Origin: Rickettsiaceae bacterium
Lineage (GTDB): Bacteria; Pseudomonadota; Alphaproteobacteria; Rickettsiales; Rickettsiaceae
Length of the DNA stretch: 52,221 nucleotides
Direction: 5' to 3'
NCBI GenBank assembly: GCA_020697135.1
Contig: JAJFBM010000007.1
Span: 1 to 52,221, forward strand
Below the pieces are notes generated by a model. That model searched no databases. It worked only from the letters and a program-made list of their open reading frames with translations, and was not told the DNA's origin. Numbering within the stretch: position 1 is the stretch's first letter; the number at the start of each line of letters is the position of its first letter. This document shows positions 36,984 through 44,731 of the stretch, piece after piece. The position numbers were made by a program, and so were the translations under genes.

Positions 36984-37646
36984 ATGCAACAGTTACTACT
37001 AGATTTTCCACATAATAAGCAATATTTCAAAGAAGATTTCATTGTTACCGATGCAAACCAGGTTGCATATGATATTATTTGTAAATGGCCTAGCCAATGG
37101 GGGGTTAACCCTTACCCTTATGCTGTCTTACTATACGGCCCAGAAGGATGTGGCAAGACGCATCTAGCACATATTTGGCAAAGGGAAGCTAAAGCCTATT
37201 TTTTAAGCCCAAATGAAGATATAGATTTTAAATTAAGAGATTATGAAAGCTTTATCCTAGAGGATATAGACAATAAGGTTTGGGATGAAGTATATTTATT
37301 CCATATTTTTAACAAGCTTCACGAACGTAAAAAATATACTTTAATAACTACTCAGCAAAGGCCATTAGAGATTAAATTTTCTTTGCAAGATTTAAAGTCT
37401 AGGTTAAACTCTTTATTTAACTCAGCAGTAACTTGTCCCTCAGAAGAGCTAATGAAGATAATGTTATTGAAGCTTTTTTCCGAAAGAGAATTAAAAGTTT
37501 CGCTTGATGTTATAAATTTCCTGGTAAGCCGCATTCCTAGAACCTTCTCTGAAGTGGTCCATATAGTAGATATACTTGATAAAGCTGCTTTATTACAAAA
37601 AAGGAATATTACAATTCCTCTTGTAAAAGATGTGTTAGAGGTTTAA
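36984..37646 (+). CDS. hdaA: DnaA-related regulator HdaA
   Basis: This is a DnaA AAA+-domain homologue of the Hda type, which in alphaproteobacteria promotes DnaA-ATP hydrolysis and limits replication initiation. I choose ATG 36984 (220 residues) because MQQLLLDFPHNKQYFKEDFIV is the usual start, including the QLxLDF clamp-binding motif. A GTG at 36852 would add 44 residues from a repeat. Walker A is GPEGCGKTH (52-60); ESFILEDIDN is Walker-B-like. The context DUF2066-perM-hdaA supports the call. Confidence 0.87.
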   Translation: MQQLLLDFPHNKQYFKEDFIVTDANQVAYDIICKWPSQWGVNPYPYAVLLYGPEGCGKTHLAHIWQREAKAYFLSPNEDIDFKLRDYESFILEDIDNKVWDEVYLFHIFNKLHERKKYTLITTQQRPLEIKFSLQDLKSRLNSLFNSAVTCPSEELMKIMLLKLFSERELKVSLDVINFLVSRIPRTFSEVVHIVDILDKAALLQKRNITIPLVKDVLEV

Positions 37647-37755
37647 TTTTAAAATCCTCTTTAATGCCGCTGATCATTAACTAACACTTTACAAAATTCC
37701 TAAATTATAATACTATACCAAATTACTCAACTATTATAAAATATAAGTAAATATT

Positions 37756-38313
37756 ATGTTTATTCAAACTGAAGATACCCCAAATCCTAATGCATTAAAA
37801 TTTTACCCAAATCAAGTTATTAATGAGGGTGAACCGGTGCATTATTTTGAGAAGGAAGATTGTACAAATTCGGACCTTGCACGTAAATTATTTGAGATAG
37901 ATGGCGTACAAGGTGTATTTTTCGGCTATGATTTCATAACCTTAACTAAAAAAGATAATGAACAATGGGAATTGCTTAAGCCTGAAGCTTTAGTGATTAT
38001 GATGGATCACTTTGTTGCTGGTTTTCCTGTATTTAATACAGGTACACAACGCACTACAGATATTGATTACAATACTCTTAGCGAAATAGAGAAGCAAATT
38101 GTTGAAATAATAGAGACTCGTGTTAGTCCTGCCGTTGCCCAAGATGGTGGAAACATTGTATATAAAGGCTTTAAGAATGGGGTGGTGCGCTTAGAGCTAC
38201 GTGGTTCTTGTTCGGGCTGCCCAAGCTCTAGCATTACTCTTAAAAACGGTATTGAATCAATGCTCAGGCATTACGTTCCGGAAGTTGAGTCTGTTGAAGC
38301 GGTAAACTCATAA
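37756..38313 (+). CDS. NfuA/NFU1-type Fe-S cluster carrier
   Basis: The 185-residue protein joins an N-terminal Nfu domain (MFIQTEDTPNPNALKFYPN) to a C-terminal NifU domain with the cluster cysteines C152 and C155 (GSCSGCPSS). This is the alphaproteobacterial and mitochondrial NFU1 layout. It delivers Fe-S clusters to client enzymes. It stands alone and ends at a strong terminator hairpin. Confidence 0.94.
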   Translation: MFIQTEDTPNPNALKFYPNQVINEGEPVHYFEKEDCTNSDLARKLFEIDGVQGVFFGYDFITLTKKDNEQWELLKPEALVIMMDHFVAGFPVFNTGTQRTTDIDYNTLSEIEKQIVEIIETRVSPAVAQDGGNIVYKGFKNGVVRLELRGSCSGCPSSSITLKNGIESMLRHYVPEVESVEAVNS

Positions 38314-38341
38314 ACTTCCCCTTATAACTTCTAGCCCTAAA

Positions 38342-38374
38342 AGTAAAAAGCTCTCATTGCGAGAACTTTTTACT
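38342..38374. terminator. Bidirectional terminator between nfu and the ankyrin gene
   Basis: AGTAAAAAGCTCTC pairs with GAGAACTTTTTACT (14 bp, one G:U) around ATTGC. A and T runs inside the stem provide U-tracts on both strands. It lies between two converging genes. Confidence 0.85.
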
Positions 38375-38381
38375 AAGTCCT

Positions 38382-40724
38382 TTAATCATCATCGTCATAA
38401 TTGCTGCTTCCGCCAGAAAGAGTAATATTTGAAGGCTCTGAATGGGTTGTATTTAAGGTATGAGGAGGTTCATTGTCTGAATTTAATTTTGAGAGTTTAC
38501 TACCTATATAACCTCCAATACCCCCGCTAACAAAGCTATCTAACGCATCCCTAGTTTTAAAGGCTTCAGGGGATGTATAATATTTATTGGAGGTTTTATT
38601 TTCTACTAACTTACTTTGTTCTATCGGTTTTATCTTTTGCACTTCATATGTGCTATAATTAGGATTATTAGAAGTATAATTTGAATCGTTTGTTTCTTCA
38701 GGCTTAACTAATTCTGATTTCAAAAATTGTGTTTGAGCAGAATTTTTGATTTCTTCAATATAAAATGTTTGATGACTTTGGAATAATCCATCTTTATAAT
38801 CCTTAAATAAGCGTATTAAGCTTTTATGATTATTGATTCTCGCATAATATTCTGCATCAAAACCTAAATTGTCAATTACTCTTAAGTCAGCACCGTTTTC
38901 AAGTAAAACATCAGCAAAAGCAGTGTCTCCTCTTTCAGCTGCAAAAATAAGAGGGGTTTTGCCTTCCATATTAGTATCATTAACATCTGCGCCATGTTTT
39001 AACATATATTCTATTATAGAAAGACTAGCCTTTTGGACAGCGATATGCAATGGTGTATTACCATCATTATTTTTTAGAAAAATACATTGCTGAATAGCTA
39101 ATTCAAAGACGGTTGGAAGAGTATAAATTTTTTTGAATAATTTTTCCTTGTTTTCTCTTGCAGCAATATGTAGAAAACTATCTCCATCATTATTTTGTAT
39201 AATTATTGAATTAGAATTATCCTTTAAGAGCGTCAATGTACAAGTACTTGACTTTTTAACAGCTAGATGCAAAGGGGTATCGCCATCTTTATTCTGTTCA
39301 CTTAAATAATTCCCCTTTTCTAAAAAACTTATTATTTCATAACAACCATATTTACTAGCTTCATGAAGAGGCAAATTTCCTTTGTTATTTATAGAGTCCT
39401 GGTTAGCATTGGATTTTAATAAAAGTTTTACTGCATCTATATTACCTTTTCTTGCTGCCATGTGCAGAGGAGTATCGTCATTTGAATTCTCTGCATTAGG
39501 GTTTGCGCCCTGCTCTAATAATCTTGTTGCAATTGTCAAATTGTTATCTTCAATTGCAAAAAGAAGGGCAGTGTCGCCTTCAGCATTTTTGAAATTAACT
39601 TTGGCCCTATGTTGAAGTAAAGATTCAACAAAGTCGGTGCTTCCATTTAGGCAAGCTTCCATAAGGGGTGTATTGCCCTTTAGATTGGTCTCATTGATAT
39701 ATAAGCCTTTTTTTATTAATGTCGTTATTACATTGTAATAGTCTTCCTCATAATTCTTGCAATATAAATGGAGTAAAGTATCACCATTTTCATCTTTAAC
39801 ATCTAAATTATAAAATATATCAATAAGTCGATCAATCATATACTCATTAATATGCTTGGCTAAGAATGTATGCAGAACTAAATTTGCTGCATTATAGGAA
39901 ATATTATGATTTTTATAAAAATTTAATATTACATCAAATTTAGAAGTTTCCTTACTAATGGCAGCTATAAATAAAGGATTATAATTTTCGTCAACATTGA
40001 TAATATTTGCATGCTTTAAAAGCTGTTTAAATATTGATTCATCGCTCCCCTTGCAAGATACTAAAAACGGGCTAAAGCCATTTTTATTAGGCTTATTAAC
40101 ATCTGCCCCATATTCCAATAACTTATCTATTATCTCTTGATACTCATCCTTAAGTAAATCATATTTTGCTGTTTGCATCCAATTGACTTTCTGAATTAGG
40201 CTATTTAGTGGAGTATTACCTTCCTTGTCTTCAGCGTTAATATCAGCATCTCTCCATAAAAGTTTTTTTACAAAATCGAGATACCCATTTTCTGCACAAT
40301 AATGCAGCATTGTTTTTCTAGTGAGCTCACAAGCTGCGTTTATATCGTACTTCGTATTATTATAGCTATAATAGAATCTATCAAATGCTCTGTCTGCATC
40401 CCTGAAGGCTTTATCACTGTAAGGCTGGGTAATTTCATAAAAAGAATTTATATTAAATGTTGTCAGAATTTTAGTATCAGGCTTTACGATTTCGCTATGT
40501 TTAGCTATTGAATCATCAAATGTTTTTCCAGATAAAATGCCACTTAATGGTTGCCAAACAAATTTTTTAAATATGCCTTGCTTAGTATCGTTTGAACTAT
40601 TGCTAAATTGTCTTATTTGCATTGAGTGGTTTAAGCCATATTTATAGCTAAAATGACTGGCACCTAATTGTGGCCCGTATTTAAGAGATTTCGAGAGAGT
40701 TTTTGATAAAAAGATTCTAAACAT
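38382..40724 (-). CDS. Large ankyrin-repeat protein with a mitochondrial-presequence-like N terminus
   Basis: This 780-residue protein has about 14 ankyrin repeats from residue ~110 to ~640 (for example NTPLMEACLNGSTDFVESLL, DTPLHMAARKGNIDAVKLLL, NTPLHIAVQKASLSIIEYML). A low-complexity tail follows, with a glycine-rich patch (VSGGIGGYIGSKL), ending in DDDD. The first 45 residues contain no Asp or Glu, are rich in Arg, Lys and Ser, and end IRQFSNSS, which looks like a mitochondrial presequence with an R-x-F/S cleavage site. There is no Sec signal. A host-directed effector is a reasonable inference, not shown. Confidence 0.88.
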   Translation of the reverse strand: MFRIFLSKTLSKSLKYGPQLGASHFSYKYGLNHSMQIRQFSNSSNDTKQGIFKKFVWQPLSGILSGKTFDDSIAKHSEIVKPDTKILTTFNINSFYEITQPYSDKAFRDADRAFDRFYYSYNNTKYDINAACELTRKTMLHYCAENGYLDFVKKLLWRDADINAEDKEGNTPLNSLIQKVNWMQTAKYDLLKDEYQEIIDKLLEYGADVNKPNKNGFSPFLVSCKGSDESIFKQLLKHANIINVDENYNPLFIAAISKETSKFDVILNFYKNHNISYNAANLVLHTFLAKHINEYMIDRLIDIFYNLDVKDENGDTLLHLYCKNYEEDYYNVITTLIKKGLYINETNLKGNTPLMEACLNGSTDFVESLLQHRAKVNFKNAEGDTALLFAIEDNNLTIATRLLEQGANPNAENSNDDTPLHMAARKGNIDAVKLLLKSNANQDSINNKGNLPLHEASKYGCYEIISFLEKGNYLSEQNKDGDTPLHLAVKKSSTCTLTLLKDNSNSIIIQNNDGDSFLHIAARENKEKLFKKIYTLPTVFELAIQQCIFLKNNDGNTPLHIAVQKASLSIIEYMLKHGADVNDTNMEGKTPLIFAAERGDTAFADVLLENGADLRVIDNLGFDAEYYARINNHKSLIRLFKDYKDGLFQSHQTFYIEEIKNSAQTQFLKSELVKPEETNDSNYTSNNPNYSTYEVQKIKPIEQSKLVENKTSNKYYTSPEAFKTRDALDSFVSGGIGGYIGSKLSKLNSDNEPPHTLNTTHSEPSNITLSGGSSNYDDDD

Positions 40725-40889
40725 ATTTTCACCCTTAGGTTGATTTAAATGCTAAATCTAGCATCTTGAAGGCGTGAAATAAACTGTTTTTATGCTTTAA
40801 CCACTATATTATAAATTATTTTACAGATCTTATTTTTTGTTTATGCTTTTATTCTAATAAATTAATATTTTTCTATTAGAGGAGCTTTT

Positions 40890-41660
40890 ATGCGATTATT
40901 GCTAATATTCATAATCCTTTATCCATTATCTGCTAATGCACTTATTTTAGAAAATTTAATAAAAGATGAGATTTTAGAATCCACTCTAGCTAATAAAAAA
41001 CTATGTTATTATGTAGGCTCTTTTGACCCATTACATAAAGAGCATGAAGCGATAACTGTTCTTCCAATAAAAAAAGGGTTATGCGATTTTACGTTGATTT
41101 ATCCATCATGGGGCGGTGACTCATTTAAAGTTCGAGCAGATATTAAGCTTAGATTAGATATGTTAGAGGCAGTATTTGCCAAGAACCCTTATGTATTAAT
41201 TACACGCCTTCCTCCACAGGAAATGCAAAAATTATTTATTTTTAACAATCAAAATAATGGGATGGTTAAAGTGAAATCAGTATTCTCAGGCCTTGAATTT
41301 ATTGGTGTAATAGGTTCAGATACTGCTTTAGCCTTAAACAACAATAAAAGTGCACTTGCAAGCTTTATGGTAGCATCTGCAATTCCTGATCAATATAAAG
41401 AACATACACTTGGTGGTTTAATGGCTCTACCAGTAGAAAAGTTTATTATTGTACTTCGAGGGGATGATAATTTGTCGCTATTAAAGGGAAACCTTGGTAA
41501 GAGAGTGATTATTAAAACTATTAGGAATAAAAAATACGAGCAGCTATTATCATCAACTCTTGTTAAAAAAGCTATAAAAAATGGAGAAGGAATAGACGGT
41601 ATGGTAAGTCAGTCTGTCAAAGAAATAATTGATTTAAATGGCTTATATAAATCAAAGTAA
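40890..41660 (+). CDS. Cytidylyltransferase-like nucleotidyltransferase with a signal peptide
   Basis: The 256-residue protein has an N-terminal signal peptide (1-17, ending ANA). A nucleotidyltransferase fold follows, with GSFDPLHKEHE (43-53), equivalent to the NadD/CoaD G-x-F-D-P-x-H-x-G-H motif, although the glycine is Glu (HKEH, H49 and H52). SSTLVKKAI (221-229) matches the SSTxVR motif. These enzymes normally work in the cytosol, so the signal is notable. A GAGGAG ribosome site supports the start. The substrate is unknown. Confidence 0.8.
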   Translation: MRLLLIFIILYPLSANALILENLIKDEILESTLANKKLCYYVGSFDPLHKEHEAITVLPIKKGLCDFTLIYPSWGGDSFKVRADIKLRLDMLEAVFAKNPYVLITRLPPQEMQKLFIFNNQNNGMVKVKSVFSGLEFIGVIGSDTALALNNNKSALASFMVASAIPDQYKEHTLGGLMALPVEKFIIVLRGDDNLSLLKGNLGKRVIIKTIRNKKYEQLLSSTLVKKAIKNGEGIDGMVSQSVKEIIDLNGLYKSK

Positions 41661-41678
41661 ATTTTATATCTAAGCTTC

Positions 41679-42170
41679 TTACTTCTTTTTATTCTTATTT
41701 CTAAAACTATCAAGGCTTACAATATTGTCAGCATTTTCTAACTCTTCCTTTTGGGCAAGAGTTAAAGGGCTAGTTTTAGGTTCGAGGTGAATTTTATTTT
41801 GTCCTGAAGCAGGTTCGAAATATTTAAATTGTAGGCCAAATTTTACGCTAGGATCTGCAAAAGCAGTTAGGGCACTGAAAGGAATGACAATAGTTTCTTT
41901 AACTCCTTCAAAGCTTAGTTTTACACTAAAATAATCATTAAATATACGAAGATCTTCAAATTGATATTGTAGAACTATTGTCATTTCTTCAGGATATCTC
42001 TGCTTTAGCTTGGCTGATAAAGAAACGCCTGGTGCTTGAGTTAAGAAAGATATATAGAAATGATGATCGCCTGGAATACCGTTTTCTGCAATAGTCTCGA
42101 GTGTTCTTTTAACGACTATATGCATTGCTTCATCAATAAGTTTTGTATAGTCAATATAAGTGTCTTGCAT
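41679..42170 (-). CDS. sspB: SspB-type ClpXP adaptor (alphaproteobacterial form)
   Basis: SspB tethers ssrA-tagged proteins to ClpXP. The 163-residue protein matches the alpha-type family: YIDYTKLIDEAMHIVVKRTL at the start, HHFYISFLTQAPGVSLSAKL, and IPFSALTAFADPSVKFGLQF. The tail (ENADNIVSLDSFRNKNKKK) resembles the ClpX-binding tail. It lies directly downstream of the tmRNA gene on the same strand, so tag and tag-reader are neighbours. Confidence 0.9.
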   Translation of the reverse strand: MQDTYIDYTKLIDEAMHIVVKRTLETIAENGIPGDHHFYISFLTQAPGVSLSAKLKQRYPEEMTIVLQYQFEDLRIFNDYFSVKLSFEGVKETIVIPFSALTAFADPSVKFGLQFKYFEPASGQNKIHLEPKTSPLTLAQKEELENADNIVSLDSFRNKNKKK

Positions 42171-42358
42171 GGATAAAATTATTTTAATTCTTTAAATATC
42201 AGCTTGTACTCTTAAGAAAGGATTATAAACTGATTTTTACCTTAAGAGCTAGATAATTAAACAGATTTAATAAAAACTCTTGAAGTGCGGGACAAAATAT
42301 CACTAAAGATTAACTAACACAACTAAATAATTACTGTTAAAATTCTTCTTTATAAAGT

Positions 42359-42690
42359 GGGGCTATTCTGTTGCCCGGAAGCCCCCAACCGCGCGGGATT
42401 AAGCAGCTAGTGCTGTACGTCCTGCAGGTGCAACGTTATCGTTTGCATTTATCTTTAATGATCCAACAACTTTGCAAAAACTTCCAAGGAAGCTTTCGAA
42501 AGCTCGGCGGTATCATGCCGGGCAAAAACTACTCCTTTACTAAGTGCGTCGAACCTTATTCGCCCCCATAATTTAGTTAGAAATTTTTAACTAAAGCAAA
42601 AAATGGTGGAGGCGCCGGGTACTGCCCCCGGGTCCGCAACTTCTATTCCAAGCAGCGTTTATCACCATAGCCTTTTTCAAATTTGGCAAA
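42359..42690 (-). ncRNA. ssrA: Two-piece (circularly permuted) tmRNA
   Basis: Read leftward, an acceptor piece comes first, ending GGCGCCTCCACCA at 42605. A ~37-nt spacer with a small hairpin (TTAGTTA/TAACTAA) follows. The coding piece starts GGGGGCGAATAAGGTTCGAC at 42567 and contains the tag frame 42446-42399, encoding ANDNVAPAGRTALAA then TAA. It ends in a GGGGC...GCCCC hairpin near 42359. This permuted order is a hallmark of alphaproteobacterial tmRNA. The 5' boundary is estimated from the -10 box. It rescues stalled ribosomes. Confidence 0.95.
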
Positions 42691-42693
42691 CTC

Positions 42694-42699
42694 ATTATA
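42694..42699 (-). promoter_or_regulatory. tmRNA promoter -10 box (extended)
   Basis: On the reverse strand TGGTATAAT gives a perfect -10 with the extended TG. The -35 candidate (TTTCTT, 17 bp upstream) is weak. Transcription would start near 42687. Confidence 0.6.
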
Positions 42700-42764
42700 C
42701 CAGAAAAATATTTTTTAAGAAAGACTAATTTCGGTTTGGCTAAATAAACATTCTTAGTTTATAT

Positions 42765-42927
42765 TAGGTTCTGTGAAGGAAATTTAATTTAAGCCTATTT
42801 AAAATCTTTTTGGCTGCAATTCTTAGAAAATTTTTTGAAATAGGTGCACTATTCCTGCAAAATTTTCTAATATTTCGCCTAAAAATCCATAAAAATATAT
42901 CTTAAAAAATTTCCTTCACAGAACCTA
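42765..42927. mobile_element. 159-bp MITE-like element flanked by TA
   Basis: The inverted ends GGTTCTGTGAAGGAAATTT (42767-42785) and its exact complement (42907-42925) match over 19 bases, flanked on both sides by TA. The interior has no gene and a second imperfect stem (TTAGAAAATTTT with AAAATTTTCTAA). This fits a non-autonomous element moved by an IS630/mariner-type or an IS5-group transposase. It lies just before thyX, between tmRNA and thyX. Confidence 0.85.
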
Positions 42928-42961
42928 GATAATCAGTTCTAAAAAAATATGAGGTATAAAA

Positions 42962-43903
42962 GTGACCCTAGATGTAATCAACAAAGATGAGGCAATAGAT
43001 AATCTGCTAAGCGAGCAAAACACAACAAAAAGAGCCATTTCTCTAGAGCTCGAAGAGATATTATATCAACCAATAAAAGTACTTGATCATGGTTTCATTA
43101 GGGTTGTTGATTATATGGGCAATGATAATGCTGTTGTGCAAGCAGCTCGTGTTTCATATGGAACAGGTACAAAACAGACTAATCAAGATAGAGGCTTAAT
43201 TCATTATCTTATGCGTCATAGACATACAACACCTTTTGAAATGTGTGAGATTAAGTTTCATATAAAACTGCCTATTTTTATTGCTCGTCAATGGATACGC
43301 CACCGCACAGCTTCAGTAAATGAATATTCAGCCCGTTACTCTATTATGGGAAGTGACTTCTATCTACCATCTAAAGAAAATATTGCGCCACAATCTAAAG
43401 TTAATAAGCAATGTCGTGAGGATTTATCAGTTCCTGAAGAATTTGCTGAAGATGTAATTAGGATTCTTAAAGAAGATGCTGAAAAATGTTATGACCATTA
43501 TACTGCTCTTATGAATGAAGATGAAGCAGGAAATATCATTGATGAAAATAAGCATGGTATAGCAAGAGAGCTTGCTCGTATGAATTTAACCCTTAATTAT
43601 TATACTGAGTGGTACTGGAAGATAGATTTGCATAATCTTCTGCATTTCTTAGCTTTACGCGCTGACCCACATGCACAATATGAGATAAGAGCATATGCTG
43701 ATGCAATGCTTGATATTGTAAAAAAATGGGTGCCAATTTCTTATGAAGCTTTTGAAGAATATAGGTTAAAAGGATCTTCTCTTTCTAAAAATGCAGTTGA
43801 AATGATCAAAAAAATGCTCCGTGGTGAAACAGTTACTCAAGAACAGAGTGGAATGACCAAAAGAGAATGGGGTGAAGTAACCGGGCTTTTTGAGATTAAG
43901 TAA
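42962..43903 (+). CDS. thyX: Flavin-dependent thymidylate synthase
   Basis: ThyX makes dTMP from dUMP with FAD and methylene-tetrahydrofolate. The signature [15 protein letters not shown] lies at 113-127. Its 313 residues are near the alphaproteobacterial length. The start is GTG with a GAGGT ribosome site; it lies 34 bp after a MITE, which may influence transcription. The last 22 bp, covering the C-terminal LFEIK codons and stop, recur at 46299-46320. Confidence 0.95.
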   Translation: MTLDVINKDEAIDNLLSEQNTTKRAISLELEEILYQPIKVLDHGFIRVVDYMGNDNAVVQAARVSYGTGTKQTNQDRGLIHYLMRHRHTTPFEMCEIKFHIKLPIFIARQWIRHRTASVNEYSARYSIMGSDFYLPSKENIAPQSKVNKQCREDLSVPEEFAEDVIRILKEDAEKCYDHYTALMNEDEAGNIIDENKHGIARELARMNLTLNYYTEWYWKIDLHNLLHFLALRADPHAQYEIRAYADAMLDIVKKWVPISYEAFEEYRLKGSSLSKNAVEMIKKMLRGETVTQEQSGMTKREWGEVTGLFEIK

Positions 43904-44218
43904 TATAAGACTCTGAGAAGAATATTTAATTATAAATAGTTTTTTCATGCCGGGGAGGGGTATTAAGGTGCATAAACCTTGCCACCTTCCTTGTTTTTTG
44001 TGATAGTGTTTCCAGCCTTGTTAAACTGTACAAAATAATTTTTTGTTCCCTATTAATGTTAGGGTTTTTACCCGTATAATTATAAACCAACAGGTTTGTT
44101 ATTGCATTGTTATGTGTAAATAACAAAATCAGAAAGAAAAAAATGGAAGGGCTTGTGCTTCATTCCTCAAACGAGTAAAAAAAATGGGGGGGGGAAGCAA
44201 GGCCAGCGGGCTTTTTAG

Positions 44219-44380
44219 GCATTGTTGCGTGGAACGCGTTTCAGGTCGCTGTCACCCCGCGACTTGATTGCGGGGTCCATTTTAAAGCCCTAACCTATTG
44301 ACTTATATATATTGTAGATACCGCCGCCTGTGCCTAAGGTCATGACAAATGGGGCAACTTTTATAGCCACGCAACAATGC
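44219..44380. repeat. Inverted-repeat-bounded element (Rickettsia-type intergenic repeat)
   Basis: GCATTGTTGCGTGG (44219-44232) and its exact complement CCACGCAACAATGC (44367-44380) bound a 162-bp segment. Inside it, CCCCGC (44255-44260) and GCGGGG (44270-44275) form a hairpin within CACCCCGCGACTTGATTGCG. From memory, repeats with the same GTTGCGTGG/CCACGCAAC ends are common in Rickettsia intergenic DNA; this needs a search. Confidence 0.8.
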
Positions 44381-44412
44381 CGGCATTGCGAAAAAGGCCT
44401 AAAGGCCGCATC

Positions 44413-44474
44413 GTCATGCTGAGCTTGTTTCAGCATCTAATAAAAAGGAGATCTTGAAATAAATTCAGGATGAC
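44413..44474. repeat. Imperfect 26-bp-arm palindrome
   Basis: GTCATGCTGAGCTTGTTTCA (44413-44432, arm to 44438) pairs with the complement of 44449-44474, about 20 of 26 bases matching. The GTCATxCTGAxxTTxTTTCA pattern is a familiar dispersed palindrome in Alphaproteobacteria. Confidence 0.7.
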
Positions 44475-44731
44475 TAAGGATTAGTTCGACTGGATGGTTA
44501 CGCACAGTCTAAAGCCAGTTCTCGCCATGACGAATTACGAAAGAATAAAGGGGGTGAAGCTGAAGCCAATTTTCGAAGAACGCAAAATAAAGAAATAAGA
44601 ATTAAATTATAATAGCGCACCATCATAAAATTTAAATAACATTAATTTTTCATTGTAGGCGTATTAATTTATTTATAAAAAGATTAACCCCTGATTAATG
44701 ACTATGACAATAGATATATAAAGAGTTAAAT

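Larger units (their letters stand above)
43904..44731. other. 828-bp intergenic region made of palindromic repeats
   Basis: No gene is convincing. GC-richer palindromes occupy 44200-44475 and are listed separately. The stretch 43920-44160 holds GT- and GA-rich runs (including a G9 run near 44186) and no feature I can name. AT-rich DNA from about 44580 should hold the promoter of the LRR gene. Confidence 0.6.

Noticed and set aside
42371-42571. Plus-strand open frame of 66 codons
   Set aside because: It lies over the tmRNA coding piece on the opposite strand; the RNA gene explains the sequence.
43926-44126. Reverse-strand open frame after thyX
   Set aside because: No ribosome site, odd composition and overlap with repeat-rich DNA.
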